Shown: in pieces, positions 53,455 to 64,000 of the stretch
Numbering within the stretch: the stretch's first letter is position 1
Layout of the letters: each line of letters opens with the position of its first letter
Assembly (NCBI RefSeq): GCF_030268205.1
Contig: NZ_BSQF01000001.1
Coordinates: 1,160,649 to 1,224,648 of the forward strand
Source of the DNA: Allomuricauda sp. NBRC 101325
Lineage (GTDB): Bacteria > Bacteroidota > Bacteroidia > Flavobacteriales > Flavobacteriaceae
Direction: 5' to 3'
DNA: 64,000 nucleotides
Translations under genes and position numbers: made by a program
The notes under the pieces: model-generated
What the model saw: the letters and a program-made list of their open reading frames with translations, nothing else
Told to the model about the DNA's origin: nothing
The model's database searches: none

Positions 53455-53985
53455 TTAAAAAGCTTTATAACCAAATTTTTGTCCACCTACGGAGGCGTCG
53501 GCCATAAGGCCTGCCTTTGGCAAGGCAAAAACAGCTACGCCATCTTTGTATTTAGCATTAAAGGCAATACCCGATTTTAGGGCAACTGCCGATGTTTCTG
53601 CCGCAAACTGAAAATCTCCTTTTTTAAAGCGTTCCAAGTCCACATCGGTTTCAAAAAAGATAACTTCGATGATGGCTTGTCCACCGGCTTGCAGCCCAAT
53701 GTTCAGTTTTTTAAGGTCGGCCATACCGATAGCGGTTCCTTTGTCGTAAACCACCCCATTACCAGATGCACCACCAATTATAAAACCTCCTTTCCCAACA
53801 TTTGGAAAAATCACATAACCAGCGGAGTTGTCAAAAAATCCATCTAGGTTGGGTGCGGCTTCCAAAAGAGAGGATTTGGCTTTTTTGGCATCCTCCATCA
53901 ATTTTTTGTCCTTGCTATTTTGTGCCATGGCAACGGTTCCAACCAATAGAACGGCCATAAAGGCAATTGCTTTTATTCTTTTCAT
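53455..53985 (-). CDS. YSC84/SYLF-domain exported protein
   Basis: A 176-residue protein with a signal peptide (cleaved near AMAQ, residue 22) and a SYLF (YSC84-related) lipid-binding domain: FFDNSAGYVIFPNVGKGGFIIGGASGNGVVYDKG, QAGGQAIIEVIFF, and a C-terminal GLMADASVGGQKFGY. Bacterial members are exported and of unknown role. The longer motif is named by its key blocks only. It is convergent with the LTD gene and has a -7 box upstream at 54010. Confidence 0.92.
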   Translation of the reverse strand: MKRIKAIAFMAVLLVGTVAMAQNSKDKKLMEDAKKAKSSLLEAAPNLDGFFDNSAGYVIFPNVGKGGFIIGGASGNGVVYDKGTAIGMADLKKLNIGLQAGGQAIIEVIFFETDVDLERFKKGDFQFAAETSAVALKSGIAFNAKYKDGVAVFALPKAGLMADASVGGQKFGYKAF

Positions 53986-56584
<2,599 letters not shown>

Positions 56585-56625
56585 ATAAAAACGGAAAAAA
56601 AGAAAAAGAAAATTAATTCCAAAGG

Positions 56626-56660
56626 CTGCCATGACCCATTTAGGTTGTGGCAGTTTTTTT
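56626..56660 (+). terminator. katG terminator
   Basis: An 11-bp stem CTGCCATGACC with GGTTGTGGCAG (two wobble pairs) around a 6-base loop, followed by seven T residues, 41 bases after katG and 18 before the ankyrin ATG. It may allow read-through into the ankyrin gene. Confidence 0.8.
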
Positions 56661-56678
56661 ATAACTTTCAACAGTCCT

Positions 56679-57155
56679 ATGAGCAATAAAGAAGAGTTTT
56701 TTAATCAAATTCGAAGTGGCAATCTCAATGCCATCGAAATACTTTTAAAAGAGGAGCCAAAGTTATTGGAATCGCAAGACCAAAGAGGTTCCACCCCATT
56801 ATTATTGGCAGCTTATTATGGTCATCAAAAAATGGTCGATTTTTTATTGGCAAAAGGAGCAAAAGTAGATGCTTTGGATGGTTCGGGCAATACCGCTTTA
56901 ATGGGGGTTTGCTTTAAGGGATATGCCGAAATCGCTAAATCTTTGATTGACGCTGGTGCAAATGTCAACCAAAAAAATGCCATGGGAGCCACTTGCCTTA
57001 TTTATTCGGTTATGTTCAACAAGCAGGATATTGCTGCATTGTTATTGGCCAATGGCGCCATTACCAGTGATAAAGATGCCAAAGGCAAAAGTGCCTTGGA
57101 CCATGCCCTGGAACAAAACAATCAAGATTTTATAAAACTGTTAGAGCAGAAATAA
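56679..57155 (+). CDS. Ankyrin-repeat protein downstream of katG
   Basis: A 158-residue protein with about four ankyrin repeats (residues 30-155): GSTPLLLAAYYGHQKMVDFLLAKGAKVDALD, GNTALMGVCFKGYAEIAKSLIDAGANVN and MGATCLIYSVMFNKQDIAALLLANGA are the clearest, given here in overlapping blocks. The start at 56679 (MSNKEEFF) is preferred to an in-frame ATG at 56631 inside the katG terminator. An ankyrin gene downstream of a catalase gene is a known arrangement (AnkB supports the KatB catalase in Pseudomonas), so it may aid KatG assembly or protection. The next gene starts directly after its stop. Confidence 0.85.
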   Translation: MSNKEEFFNQIRSGNLNAIEILLKEEPKLLESQDQRGSTPLLLAAYYGHQKMVDFLLAKGAKVDALDGSGNTALMGVCFKGYAEIAKSLIDAGANVNQKNAMGATCLIYSVMFNKQDIAALLLANGAITSDKDAKGKSALDHALEQNNQDFIKLLEQK

Positions 57156-57932
57156 ATGTCCAAAACACTTAAAATAGCATTGATTCAAACTTCCTTGCAT
57201 TGGGAAGATCCCCAAAAAAATCGAAACATGTTCGAGGGAAAAATCAATGCTATTTCCAATGATGTGGATTTGATCATTCTCCCAGAAATGTTCACATCGG
57301 GGTTTACCATGACTCCTCAAAACTTGGATAGCACTGAGGGGCTAAAAACCGTTCAATGGATGCAAGATTTAGCTAATCAAAAAGATACTGCTTTGGTGGG
57401 TAGTGTGGTAATTCAAGAAGGGGATTTGTTTTATAACCGCTTATTTTTTGTGAATCCAGATGGCACTTATAAAACCTATGATAAAAAGCACACCTTTACT
57501 TTAGCAGGAGAGGACAAAGTGTATATAGCAGGGACCGAAAGATTGACTTTGGAGTACAAAGGATTTCGCATTTGTCCATTGATCTGTTATGATCTCCGTT
57601 TTCCAGTATGGGCTCGAAACACTTCCGAATATGATGTGTTGATCTACGTGGCCAACTGGCCCGTTAGACGAATCAATGCATGGGATACCTTATTAAAAGC
57701 AAGAGCAATCGAGAATATGTCCTACGCGATTGGGGTAAATTGTTTGGGAACCGATGGTCTGGGTTATGAATATCCAGGACATTCAGCTGCCTATGATGTG
57801 TTGGGTGAGCCATTAGCCTATTCCGAAAAGGAAGAAGTACTTTATGCAACTTTGGAAAAAGAGCATGTCATTTCAATTCGTGAGAAACTAAAGTTTTTAG
57901 AAGATCGGGACGATTTTAGTTTGAGAGGATGA
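57156..57932 (+). CDS. Omega-amidase, nitrilase superfamily (YafV-like)
   Basis: A 258-residue cytosolic amidase. The nitrilase catalytic triad is visible as Glu in LILPEMFTSGF, Lys in YDKKHTFTLAGE and Cys in PLICYDLRFPVW. The motif set and length match YafV/NIT2-type omega-amidases that hydrolyse alpha-ketoglutaramate and similar ketoacid amides in methionine salvage and glutamine transamination. It abuts the ankyrin gene and overlaps the convergent Big_5 lipoprotein gene by 17 bases. Confidence 0.9.
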   Translation: MSKTLKIALIQTSLHWEDPQKNRNMFEGKINAISNDVDLIILPEMFTSGFTMTPQNLDSTEGLKTVQWMQDLANQKDTALVGSVVIQEGDLFYNRLFFVNPDGTYKTYDKKHTFTLAGEDKVYIAGTERLTLEYKGFRICPLICYDLRFPVWARNTSEYDVLIYVANWPVRRINAWDTLLKARAIENMSYAIGVNCLGTDGLGYEYPGHSAAYDVLGEPLAYSEKEEVLYATLEKEHVISIREKLKFLEDRDDFSLRG

Positions 57933-59535
57933 AGTTGTGTCTTTCAATCCAATTGGCCCTAATTTTTATTACTCCAGGATAGTAACTGATGCGTTCAGGT
58001 TGGATTTTCTTTAAGTAATTCCCAGTATCCCATTTTCCATTTCCGTTGGCATCAAAAATCACACGGGCTATATATTCGCCAGGTTCTAGAGTGTTAAATT
58101 CAAACTCCTGAAGTTGATTTGCTCTAATTTCACGCTTAACTTCCCCTTTTTCATTGGTAAGTTGCACAATTATGGGGAACTTCACATCACCTTCCAAAGT
58201 CATTGTTAGATTTCCATAATCGGCTAAGCTGCCAATGGAAAGATTATAGTCCAAGGTGTCATTTTGTACTCCAAAAAAATCGGTAATGGCACCGGGCAAC
58301 AACGAGAACGAATATTTTTGATTCGGTTCCGCTTCAAAATCAAAATCTATTTTGTTTTCCAATGAATCCAACACATAGGAATACTGCATTGGAATGGAAT
58401 CACTGACATTTAAAGCAATGAAGCTTGTATCAATTTTAGTAATTGGCGTATTGGCCAAGATACTGAAGGTATCCTCCAAATTAAAACTTCTTTGCACATT
58501 GGAAGTCAGCTTAAGGGAATCCATGGGAAGATCACGTAACTTAACCGTAAAAGTGTCAATTACTGCAGCAGTCTCATTGGTGACCGTGAAAATAATGGAG
58601 TCCAATTCGGTAGGAGTGAACCAATAGTTTAGTGTATCCTTGTTTCTTTCCTTGATAATTTTGGTGTGAACGGAATCCGGTAATTCGGTCAAGGTTTCAA
58701 TTTTCATGTCCGTATTATCCCCTTGAAAGCCAAAAATAATTTTATTCTTTGCTAAAAAACTGGGAACGGATGCCTTGTAATTCAGTTCTTCTCGAAAAAG
58801 ATTCAGTAAATAAATGGAATCCGTAGGTAAGGTAATGGTGTCTTCAATAAAGCCAATTTTATCTTGGCCTTGGTCAAACTTGTTGTTCTTGTTCACATCC
58901 TTCAACCCAAACAGTGCATATTTTCCCGCCTTTAAATTTTTAAGTTCAAAGAATGGAAGGCTGTCTCCAGTGCTGGTCAAATAAAGAGGTGGACTTTTAT
59001 AGATGGTAGAATCGGTATAAGTGCTGTCCATTTCATAAAGCATCACACTTATAAATTCATCCGCTTTTTGGTTAAAGGCATCCTTTACGGCACCTGAAAC
59101 GGTAAGAGAATCAAGATAATCGCCCGTAGAGAACACATAGGTTAAAAAACTATTCGGGTTTCCTTCGTTGTTGTCCACTATACTTTGTCCAAAATTGATG
59201 GTATAGGTGGTGTTTTCCCGAAGCGTATCCTTTATGGTCACCTCGATATATTTGCTCGCGGTACCTAAGGGTTTAACCTCAGCTGGGTATTTAAATGGAG
59301 GAGAAACGACCAATTGGTTCTGCGCATCTTGAAGCTTGATCAATTCATCAAAATAGAGTCTGATCTTCTTTTCCTTAAAATTAATGGTAAAGTTTTCGGG
59401 TTCTGCCCTCAAAAGTTTTGGAGGGGTAACATCTTTTGGACCACCGCTTGGTGAACCCCGCTTGGCACATTGCCAAAGCGCAAGAACCAAAAAGGCAAAA
59501 AATAAGAAACCGAACAATTTTTTTAAGTACACCAT
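57916..59535 (-). CDS. Big_5/SbsA Ig-like lipoprotein
   Basis: A 539-residue lipoprotein starting at MVYLKKLFGFLFF; an in-frame start ten codons upstream adds a non-signal stretch. The lipobox is ALWQC. After GGPKDVTPPKLLRAEPE, a bacterial Ig-like (Big_5) domain covers about residues 30-125 with IRLYFDELIKLQDAQNQLVVSP and TYTINFGQSIVDNN. The rest has beta-sandwich sections and a FDANGNGKWDTGNY segment typical of Ca-binding turn repeats, near the C-terminus. Large members of this group are conserved in Bacteroidota with an envelope role that is not defined. Confidence 0.88.
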   Translation of the reverse strand: MVYLKKLFGFLFFAFLVLALWQCAKRGSPSGGPKDVTPPKLLRAEPENFTINFKEKKIRLYFDELIKLQDAQNQLVVSPPFKYPAEVKPLGTASKYIEVTIKDTLRENTTYTINFGQSIVDNNEGNPNSFLTYVFSTGDYLDSLTVSGAVKDAFNQKADEFISVMLYEMDSTYTDSTIYKSPPLYLTSTGDSLPFFELKNLKAGKYALFGLKDVNKNNKFDQGQDKIGFIEDTITLPTDSIYLLNLFREELNYKASVPSFLAKNKIIFGFQGDNTDMKIETLTELPDSVHTKIIKERNKDTLNYWFTPTELDSIIFTVTNETAAVIDTFTVKLRDLPMDSLKLTSNVQRSFNLEDTFSILANTPITKIDTSFIALNVSDSIPMQYSYVLDSLENKIDFDFEAEPNQKYSFSLLPGAITDFFGVQNDTLDYNLSIGSLADYGNLTMTLEGDVKFPIIVQLTNEKGEVKREIRANQLQEFEFNTLEPGEYIARVIFDANGNGKWDTGNYLKKIQPERISYYPGVIKIRANWIERHNFILSN

Positions 59536-59599
59536 GCTTAAAACCAATGTGCGACAAAGAAACAACTAATTTAAAAATTGGGACAAAGATTAATAAAAT

Positions 59600-60310
59600 T
59601 TAACCCTGGGGCACCACCGCGATGCTTAAAACGGATATCTCGATTCCTTTGAGCTGCAATAATTTTTTGGCGCAGGATTCAATGGTGGCACCCGTAGTGA
59701 TCACGTCATCCACTAAAAGAATATGTCGGTAATTTTTATTGGAAGAAAAGTTAAGGTCAAAGGCATCCTTGGAATTCAGCCACCTGGATTGTCGGTCTTT
59801 TTTGGTCTGGGTTTTTGTGTTTGTCACTTTTAAGAGCAAATCTTCACGAAATTCCACACCAAGATGATCAGCGATATTTTGCGCAAATCGGCTCACTTGA
59901 TTGTACCCTCTCTTCTTTTGTTTTTTGGGATGCAAGGGAACCGGAACCACCAAATCAACATTTTTTAACAGTTCATCATCTTTAAGGGATGCACCGCACC
60001 AGTCGCCCAAAAATGCGCCAATATCCTCTTGGTTTTTATATTTTAACCAGTGCAGCAAATTTTTCACAAGGCCGTTTTTGGAAAAAAAAACGAAAGAAGC
60101 AGCCTTTTTTATCGGGATTCGACCATAAAACATGCGATCCACCGCGTTTTCCGTCAGGTAGTTATGATCGGTGAGTGGCACATCATGTCGACAAACGGCA
60201 CACAAGATGTTTTCTCCCCTGAATAATTGGGCATTACATCCAAAACATACCTTTGGCAATAGGATGTTGTTAATCTCGTTTATTATCTTAGCCAACCTTT
60301 TTGGTATCAA
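59600..60310 (-). CDS. ComF family phosphoribosyltransferase-like protein
   Basis: A 236-residue protein. The N-terminal zinc-type Cys pairs are CFGC and CAVC, and the PRTase domain has DLVVPVPLHPKKQKKRGYNQ and the PRPP loop LLVDDVITTGATI. ComF-like proteins act in DNA uptake or use in naturally transformable bacteria. No ATG is available: an in-frame stop lies two codons before TTG at 60310, so a TTG start (MIPKRL) is most likely. It is divergent from the 60344 gene with only 33 bases between the starts. Confidence 0.88.
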   Translation of the reverse strand: MIPKRLAKIINEINNILLPKVCFGCNAQLFRGENILCAVCRHDVPLTDHNYLTENAVDRMFYGRIPIKKAASFVFFSKNGLVKNLLHWLKYKNQEDIGAFLGDWCGASLKDDELLKNVDLVVPVPLHPKKQKKRGYNQVSRFAQNIADHLGVEFREDLLLKVTNTKTQTKKDRQSRWLNSKDAFDLNFSSNKNYRHILLVDDVITTGATIESCAKKLLQLKGIEISVLSIAVVPQG

Positions 60311-60343
60311 ATCTTATACATTTAAGTGTAGTCTGTCAACCCC

Positions 60344-61240
60344 ATGAACCCCCAAGATAACAATTTCAACTACAAGATTATCTTTGCCGCTTTGGTAGCG
60401 GTCATCGTGGGTATTCTCATTGCCTTTTACTACAGCTATGCCCAATCCAAGAATCAGATGTTGTTTTTGGAGCAGGAAAAGTCACTTTTGGTGAAAGATC
60501 TTACTTTGATGCGTGTTGAGGTGGACCGTTTATCCGGATTGAACGAGGTAAATGAAATCGAGTTGCAGACATCGAGGTTCCGCGTGCAACAGTTGATGGA
60601 TTCCGTGGGACGATTGAACTTTAGTCTTACCAAACTTAAAGAGACCCGAAATGAACTTCGCAAATTGGAACTGAGTTTCGATAGCTTGAAACTTAAAAAC
60701 AACTTTCTTCGATATAACAACAGTTTGTTGGCAAGCAGATACGACGAAACCTTAAAACAATTGGAGGAACTTAGGGGAAGGACCAATAATATGGAACGCA
60801 CGGAGTCTTTGCTACGTGAAACCACTAAAGAACTGGCTCGAGAGCTTAGGGTAAAAAGTTATTTAAGACTTCAAGATGCGGAAGGAAGCGGATTCAGATT
60901 AAGAGCAGGAAGGCCCATGAGGACCAATAAAGCTTCAGTGGTCGAAAAATTACGAGGTTGTGTTACCATTATGAGCGATCCAACTTCCAAAGGGGATGTT
61001 AAAGTGCTTTATCTTCAATTTTTGGATCCAGATATGGCAGTTATAGAGGATAATGCCAGAACTGTTTCGGTAAGTGGGAACATATATAGCAAAAAAGTAG
61101 AGGTAATCTATACCGGAAAGGAAATCAATGTTTGTGAAGCTATCACAGTTCCCGAAGGCTCCTTGCCAGAAGGAATTTATACCCTAAATGTTTTTGAGGA
61201 CGAAAGATTGCTTTCCAGTTCAGAATTTGAGCTGAAATAA
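60344..61240 (+). CDS. Inner-membrane coiled-coil protein of unknown function
   Basis: A 298-residue protein with one transmembrane helix (about residues 11-30, IIFAALVAVIVGILIAFYY), then a long coiled coil (about 37-175, many Leu/Arg/Glu heptads) and a beta-rich C-terminal domain (about 190-298, with GCVTIMSDPTSKGDVKVLYLQ). It would sit in the inner membrane with a large periplasmic or cytoplasmic part. I do not know a named family; such proteins are conserved in Flavobacteriia. It is divergent from comF and followed by glyS after 36 bases. Confidence 0.75.
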   Translation: MNPQDNNFNYKIIFAALVAVIVGILIAFYYSYAQSKNQMLFLEQEKSLLVKDLTLMRVEVDRLSGLNEVNEIELQTSRFRVQQLMDSVGRLNFSLTKLKETRNELRKLELSFDSLKLKNNFLRYNNSLLASRYDETLKQLEELRGRTNNMERTESLLRETTKELARELRVKSYLRLQDAEGSGFRLRAGRPMRTNKASVVEKLRGCVTIMSDPTSKGDVKVLYLQFLDPDMAVIEDNARTVSVSGNIYSKKVEVIYTGKEINVCEAITVPEGSLPEGIYTLNVFEDERLLSSSEFELK

Positions 61241-61264
61241 CACGCTACTTTTTAGGTAAAATTC

Positions 61265-61272
61265 TATTTTTG
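61265..61272 (+). promoter_or_regulatory. -7 box 4 bases from the glyS start
   Basis: TATTTTTG, an exact TAnnTTTG box. Only 4 bases separate it from the glyS ATG, so if it is used, the messenger would be leaderless or nearly so. No -33 TTG. Confidence 0.35.
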
Positions 61273-61276
61273 CCCA

Positions 61277-62818
61277 ATGGCAAATCAGGAAGACATTTTT
61301 AAGAAGGTTATCTCCCACGCAAAGGAATACGGTTATGTATTTCAATCCAGTGAGATTTATGATGGACTAAGTGCAGTTTATGATTACGGTCAGAACGGTG
61401 CCGAGTTAAAAAAGAACATTCGCGAATATTGGTGGAAAGCCATGGTGCAGCTCAATGAAAACATTGTGGGCATCGATGCCGCCATTTTCATGCATCCGAC
61501 CACTTGGAAGGCCTCTGGCCACGTGGATGCCTTCAACGATCCTTTGATCGATAACAAAGATTCCAAAAAAAGATACCGAGCCGATGTGTTGATCGAGGAC
61601 CATGTGGCCAAGATCGAAGCAAAAATCGAAAAAGAAGTGACCAAAGCCGCTAAACGTTTTGGCGATTCTTTTGATAAGGAGCAGTTTCTTTCTACCAACC
61701 AACGTGTGGTGGATTATCAGGCACAAGCCGATGCAATCCTTAAACGTATGGGTCAGTCCTTGGAAAAAGAGGATTTGGCCGATGTAAAAGCCTTGATCGA
61801 GGAATTGGAGATTGTTTGTCCTATTTCAGGTTCCAAAAACTGGACTGATGTAAAGCAGTTCAATTTGATGTTCGGTACCAAGTTGGGAGCTTCCGCTGAT
61901 AGCGCGATGGACCTGTACCTTCGTCCTGAGACCGCACAAGGTATATTTGTCAACTTTTTGAATGTACAAAAGTCAGGAAGGATGAAGATCCCGTTTGGAA
62001 TTGCCCAAACAGGTAAAGCCTTCCGTAACGAGATTGTTGCCCGTCAGTTTATCTTCCGTATGCGGGAGTTTGAACAGATGGAAATGCAATTCTTTATAAA
62101 GCCAGGCACCCAAATGGAGTGGTACGAAGCCTGGAAAGAAAAACGAATGAAGTGGCACCTTTCATTGGGAATGGGAGCGGACAATTATCGTTTCCACGAC
62201 CATGAAAAATTGGCCCATTACGCCGATGCCGCTGCCGATATCGAATTCAAGTTCCCATTCGGATTCAAGGAGTTGGAGGGAATCCACTCCCGTACTGATT
62301 TCGATTTGGGCAAACACGAAGAATATTCAGGTAAAAAACTACAATATTTCGACCCAGAAGAGAACAAAAGCTATGTTCCTTACGTACTAGAAACCTCAAT
62401 TGGTTTGGATCGTATGTTTTTGGCCGTGTTCTCCAACTCTTTGCAAGAAGAAGAATTGGAAAATGGATCCACAAGAACTGTTTTGAAGATTCCAGCAGTT
62501 TTGGCACCGAACAAAGTAGCTGTCCTTCCATTATTGAAGCGTGATGGGTTACCAGAAGTTGCCCAAAAATTGGTCGATGAGTTAAAATGGGATTTCAATG
62601 TGGATTATGATGAGAAAGATGCCGTAGGTCGTCGTTACCGTCGTCAAGATGCGGCAGGTACACCTTTCTGTGTTACCGTGGATCATCAAACTTTGGAAGA
62701 CGATACTGTGACCATTCGCCATAGGGATACCATGGACCAAAAACGTGTGAAACTTTCAGAGGTGAAAGACATCATCTCCAAAGAAGTGGATATGCGTTAC
62801 TGGTTGCAGAAAATCTAA
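61277..62818 (+). CDS. glyS: Glycyl-tRNA synthetase, single-chain (alpha2) type
   Basis: A 513-residue class II synthetase. Motif 2 is in FRNEIVARQFIFRMREFEQMEMQFF, the glycine-site set is ETAQGIFVNFLNVQKS and motif 3 is TSIGLDRMFLAVF. The eukaryote-type alpha2 form lacks the separate beta subunit of E. coli GlyRS. An insert with LSTNQRVVDYQAQAD and the C-terminal anticodon domain (APNKVAVLPLL) are usual. Its upstream -7 box lies almost at the ATG. Confidence 0.95.
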   Translation: MANQEDIFKKVISHAKEYGYVFQSSEIYDGLSAVYDYGQNGAELKKNIREYWWKAMVQLNENIVGIDAAIFMHPTTWKASGHVDAFNDPLIDNKDSKKRYRADVLIEDHVAKIEAKIEKEVTKAAKRFGDSFDKEQFLSTNQRVVDYQAQADAILKRMGQSLEKEDLADVKALIEELEIVCPISGSKNWTDVKQFNLMFGTKLGASADSAMDLYLRPETAQGIFVNFLNVQKSGRMKIPFGIAQTGKAFRNEIVARQFIFRMREFEQMEMQFFIKPGTQMEWYEAWKEKRMKWHLSLGMGADNYRFHDHEKLAHYADAAADIEFKFPFGFKELEGIHSRTDFDLGKHEEYSGKKLQYFDPEENKSYVPYVLETSIGLDRMFLAVFSNSLQEEELENGSTRTVLKIPAVLAPNKVAVLPLLKRDGLPEVAQKLVDELKWDFNVDYDEKDAVGRRYRRQDAAGTPFCVTVDHQTLEDDTVTIRHRDTMDQKRVKLSEVKDIISKEVDMRYWLQKI

Positions 62819-62838
62819 GTTTTCAAATTTTCTATAGC

Positions 62839-62886
62839 TGTCAGGTCGAGCGCAGTCGAGACCTCTCGACTGCGCTCGAGGTGACA
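62839..62886. repeat. Large palindrome between glyS and fhs
   Basis: A 15-bp perfect stem TCGAGCGCAGTCGAG with its complement around an ACCT loop (62846-62879), extended on both sides by a TGTCA/TGACA pair after a GG/GG mismatch, 48 bases in all. It lies between two convergent genes and is probably a REP-like repeat, perhaps acting as terminator; no T-run follows. Confidence 0.75.
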
Positions 62887-62905
62887 TATATTGCAATTTA
62901 GGTCA

Positions 62906-64000
62906 TTAAAATAAACCCGTAATTTCCCCATCATCGTTAATGTCGATGCCCTCGGATGCTGGATGCGCAGGCAGCCCTGGCATACGCATGATGTCACCTG
63001 TGATGGGAATCAAGAATCCCGCACCGACCGCAATTTCGATTTCGCGAACGGTAATGATAAAATCCTTGGGTCGACCTAAAAGTTCTGGATTGTCCGACAA
63101 TGATTTTTGGGTCTTGGCAATGCAAACAGGTAAATGCTCTAAACCTAAATCTGAAATTTTACGCAAATTGGCCTTGGCCCTCGCCGTGTAATCCACATAT
63201 TCTGCCCCATAAATTTCGGTGGCAATGGTGGCGATTTTATCCTGAACGCTCGAATTCCAATCGTAAAGGGGTTTAAAGTCGGATGCACCTGATTCCACAA
63301 TGTCAATTACATGTTTTGCCAATTCCAGAGCTCCTGCACCACCTCTGGCCCAAACTTCGGCAACTGCAACGCGAATACCTTTGGATTTTGCCAGTTCCTT
63401 GATGACTTCAATTTCTTCGTCCGTGTCCGATTGAAACTTATTAATTGCAATTACTGGAACCACATGAAACTTGGTAATGTTCTCCAAATGCTTTTCCAGA
63501 TTGGGTAAGCCTTTTTTAAGGGCTTCCACATCAGGTTCGGTCAAGGAATTTAAATCGGCTCCTCCATGGTATTTCAATGCGCGAATGGTTGTGGTAAGTA
63601 CCACGGCTTTAGGTTTTAAATGGGCACTTTGGCATTTAATATCAAAGAATTTCTCGGCTCCCAGGTCAAAGCCAAATCCAGCTTCGGTTACGGTATAGTC
63701 AGAATGCGTCATCCCCATCAGTGTGGCAATCACGGAATTGGTCCCTTGTGCAATATTGGCAAAGGGTCCACCATGAATAATCGCTGGATTCCCTTCAATC
63801 GTCTGTACCAAATTGGGTTTTATGGCATCTTTCAGTAAGGCCGCCATCGCGCCTTCGGCCTTTAAATCCTTGGCATAAATAGGCTCTTTATTAAAAGTGT
63901 AGCCCACAAAAATATTTCCGAGGCGTTGTTTTAAATCGGTCAAGCTTTCTGCTAGACATAAAATCGCCATGATTTCGGAAGCAGCGGTAATATCAAATCC
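62906..64000 (-). CDS. fhs: Formate-tetrahydrofolate ligase, C-terminal part
   Basis: The last 364 residues plus stop are present; the N-terminal half runs off the right edge (the family is about 555 residues). The frame is open to the last base, reading GFDITAASEIMAILCLA at the edge. The ligase makes 10-formyl-THF from formate and ATP. Typical segments are HGGPFANIAQGTNSVIAT, AGFGFDLGAEKFFDIK, and WARGGAGALELAKHV, and the C-terminus GDIMRMPGLPAHPASEGIDI is the conserved end. It is convergent with glyS. It belongs to the same one-carbon pool as the 5-formyl-THF ligase at 34145. Confidence 0.95.
   Translation of the reverse strand, partial: GFDITAASEIMAILCLAESLTDLKQRLGNIFVGYTFNKEPIYAKDLKAEGAMAALLKDAIKPNLVQTIEGNPAIIHGGPFANIAQGTNSVIATLMGMTHSDYTVTEAGFGFDLGAEKFFDIKCQSAHLKPKAVVLTTTIRALKYHGGADLNSLTEPDVEALKKGLPNLEKHLENITKFHVVPVIAINKFQSDTDEEIEVIKELAKSKGIRVAVAEVWARGGAGALELAKHVIDIVESGASDFKPLYDWNSSVQDKIATIATEIYGAEYVDYTARAKANLRKISDLGLEHLPVCIAKTQKSLSDNPELLGRPKDFIITVREIEIAVGAGFLIPITGDIMRMPGLPAHPASEGIDINDDGEITGLF

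Noticed and set aside
62815-62997. Open frame through the palindrome between glyS and fhs
   Set aside because: It reads through the palindrome and overlaps fhs in another frame.

Overview
The window looks like chromosomal DNA from a marine-type member of the Flavobacteriaceae (Bacteroidota). Reasons: many SPII-type lipoproteins and TonB-dependent receptors (TBDRs) with an N-terminal carboxypeptidase-like domain; families mostly seen in this phylum (DUF5689, Big_5/SbsA-Ig lipoprotein, long LspA, TraR/DksA-like protein behind ileS); genes without Shine-Dalgarno sequences; and several Bacteroidota -7 promoter boxes (TAnnTTTG). The genus cannot be fixed from the sequence alone. There are no rRNA, tRNA, CRISPR, prophage or transposase genes.

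Layout. 1-2.0 kb: minus-strand run of 3-hydroxyanthranilate dioxygenase, DUF1304 and ALDH7 (cut by the edge). 2.1-3.4 kb: CAP lipoprotein and CvpA. 3.4-8.9 kb: small operon ending in glpD, convergent with gpsA; between them sits a two-gene AT-rich insert with a decayed copy of the gpsA 3' end at its left border. 9-13.6 kb: duplicated-domain lipoprotein, AraC regulator divergent from a PhyH dioxygenase, SulP transporter. 13.6-17.3 kb: minus-strand run of small envelope proteins (DinB, META lipoproteins, lipocalin-like protein, cytochrome c). 17.4-22.6 kb: hydrolase, nitronate monooxygenase, thioesterase, DMT exporter, ArsC-like protein, DinB, DUF3298-type lipoprotein. 22.7-28.9 kb: metB-like gene, gdhA, recO, heme-type TBDR. 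29-39.2 kb: ileS, DksA-like gene, lspA, folate ligase, uvrC, patatin-BamA-like protein. 39.4-44.3 kb: candidate small RNA, then DUF3108, kynA, M23 peptidase and pgi. 44.4-53.4 kb: a large TBDR, a RadC-like gene bracketed by two palindromes, then a secreted nuclease-fold enzyme divergent from a TBDR and a DUF5689-LTD lipoprotein. 53.5-64 kb: YSC84, katG with an ankyrin partner, omega-amidase, Big_5 lipoprotein, comF, glyS and fhs (cut by the edge).

How genes work together. kynA and the 3-hydroxyanthranilate dioxygenase are the first and a late step of tryptophan degradation by the kynurenine route, but lie 39 kb apart. glpD and gpsA both interconvert glycerol-3-phosphate and dihydroxyacetone phosphate. 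katG is followed by an ankyrin protein, a pairing known to support catalase in other bacteria. The most interesting unit is 48.1-53.4 kb: the domains of ExeM/Xds-type extracellular nucleases (LTD, OB-like, EEP nuclease) appear to be split over two secreted proteins with a TonB receptor between them. This is a candidate system for using extracellular nucleic acid or phosphate esters; the function is inferred, not shown.
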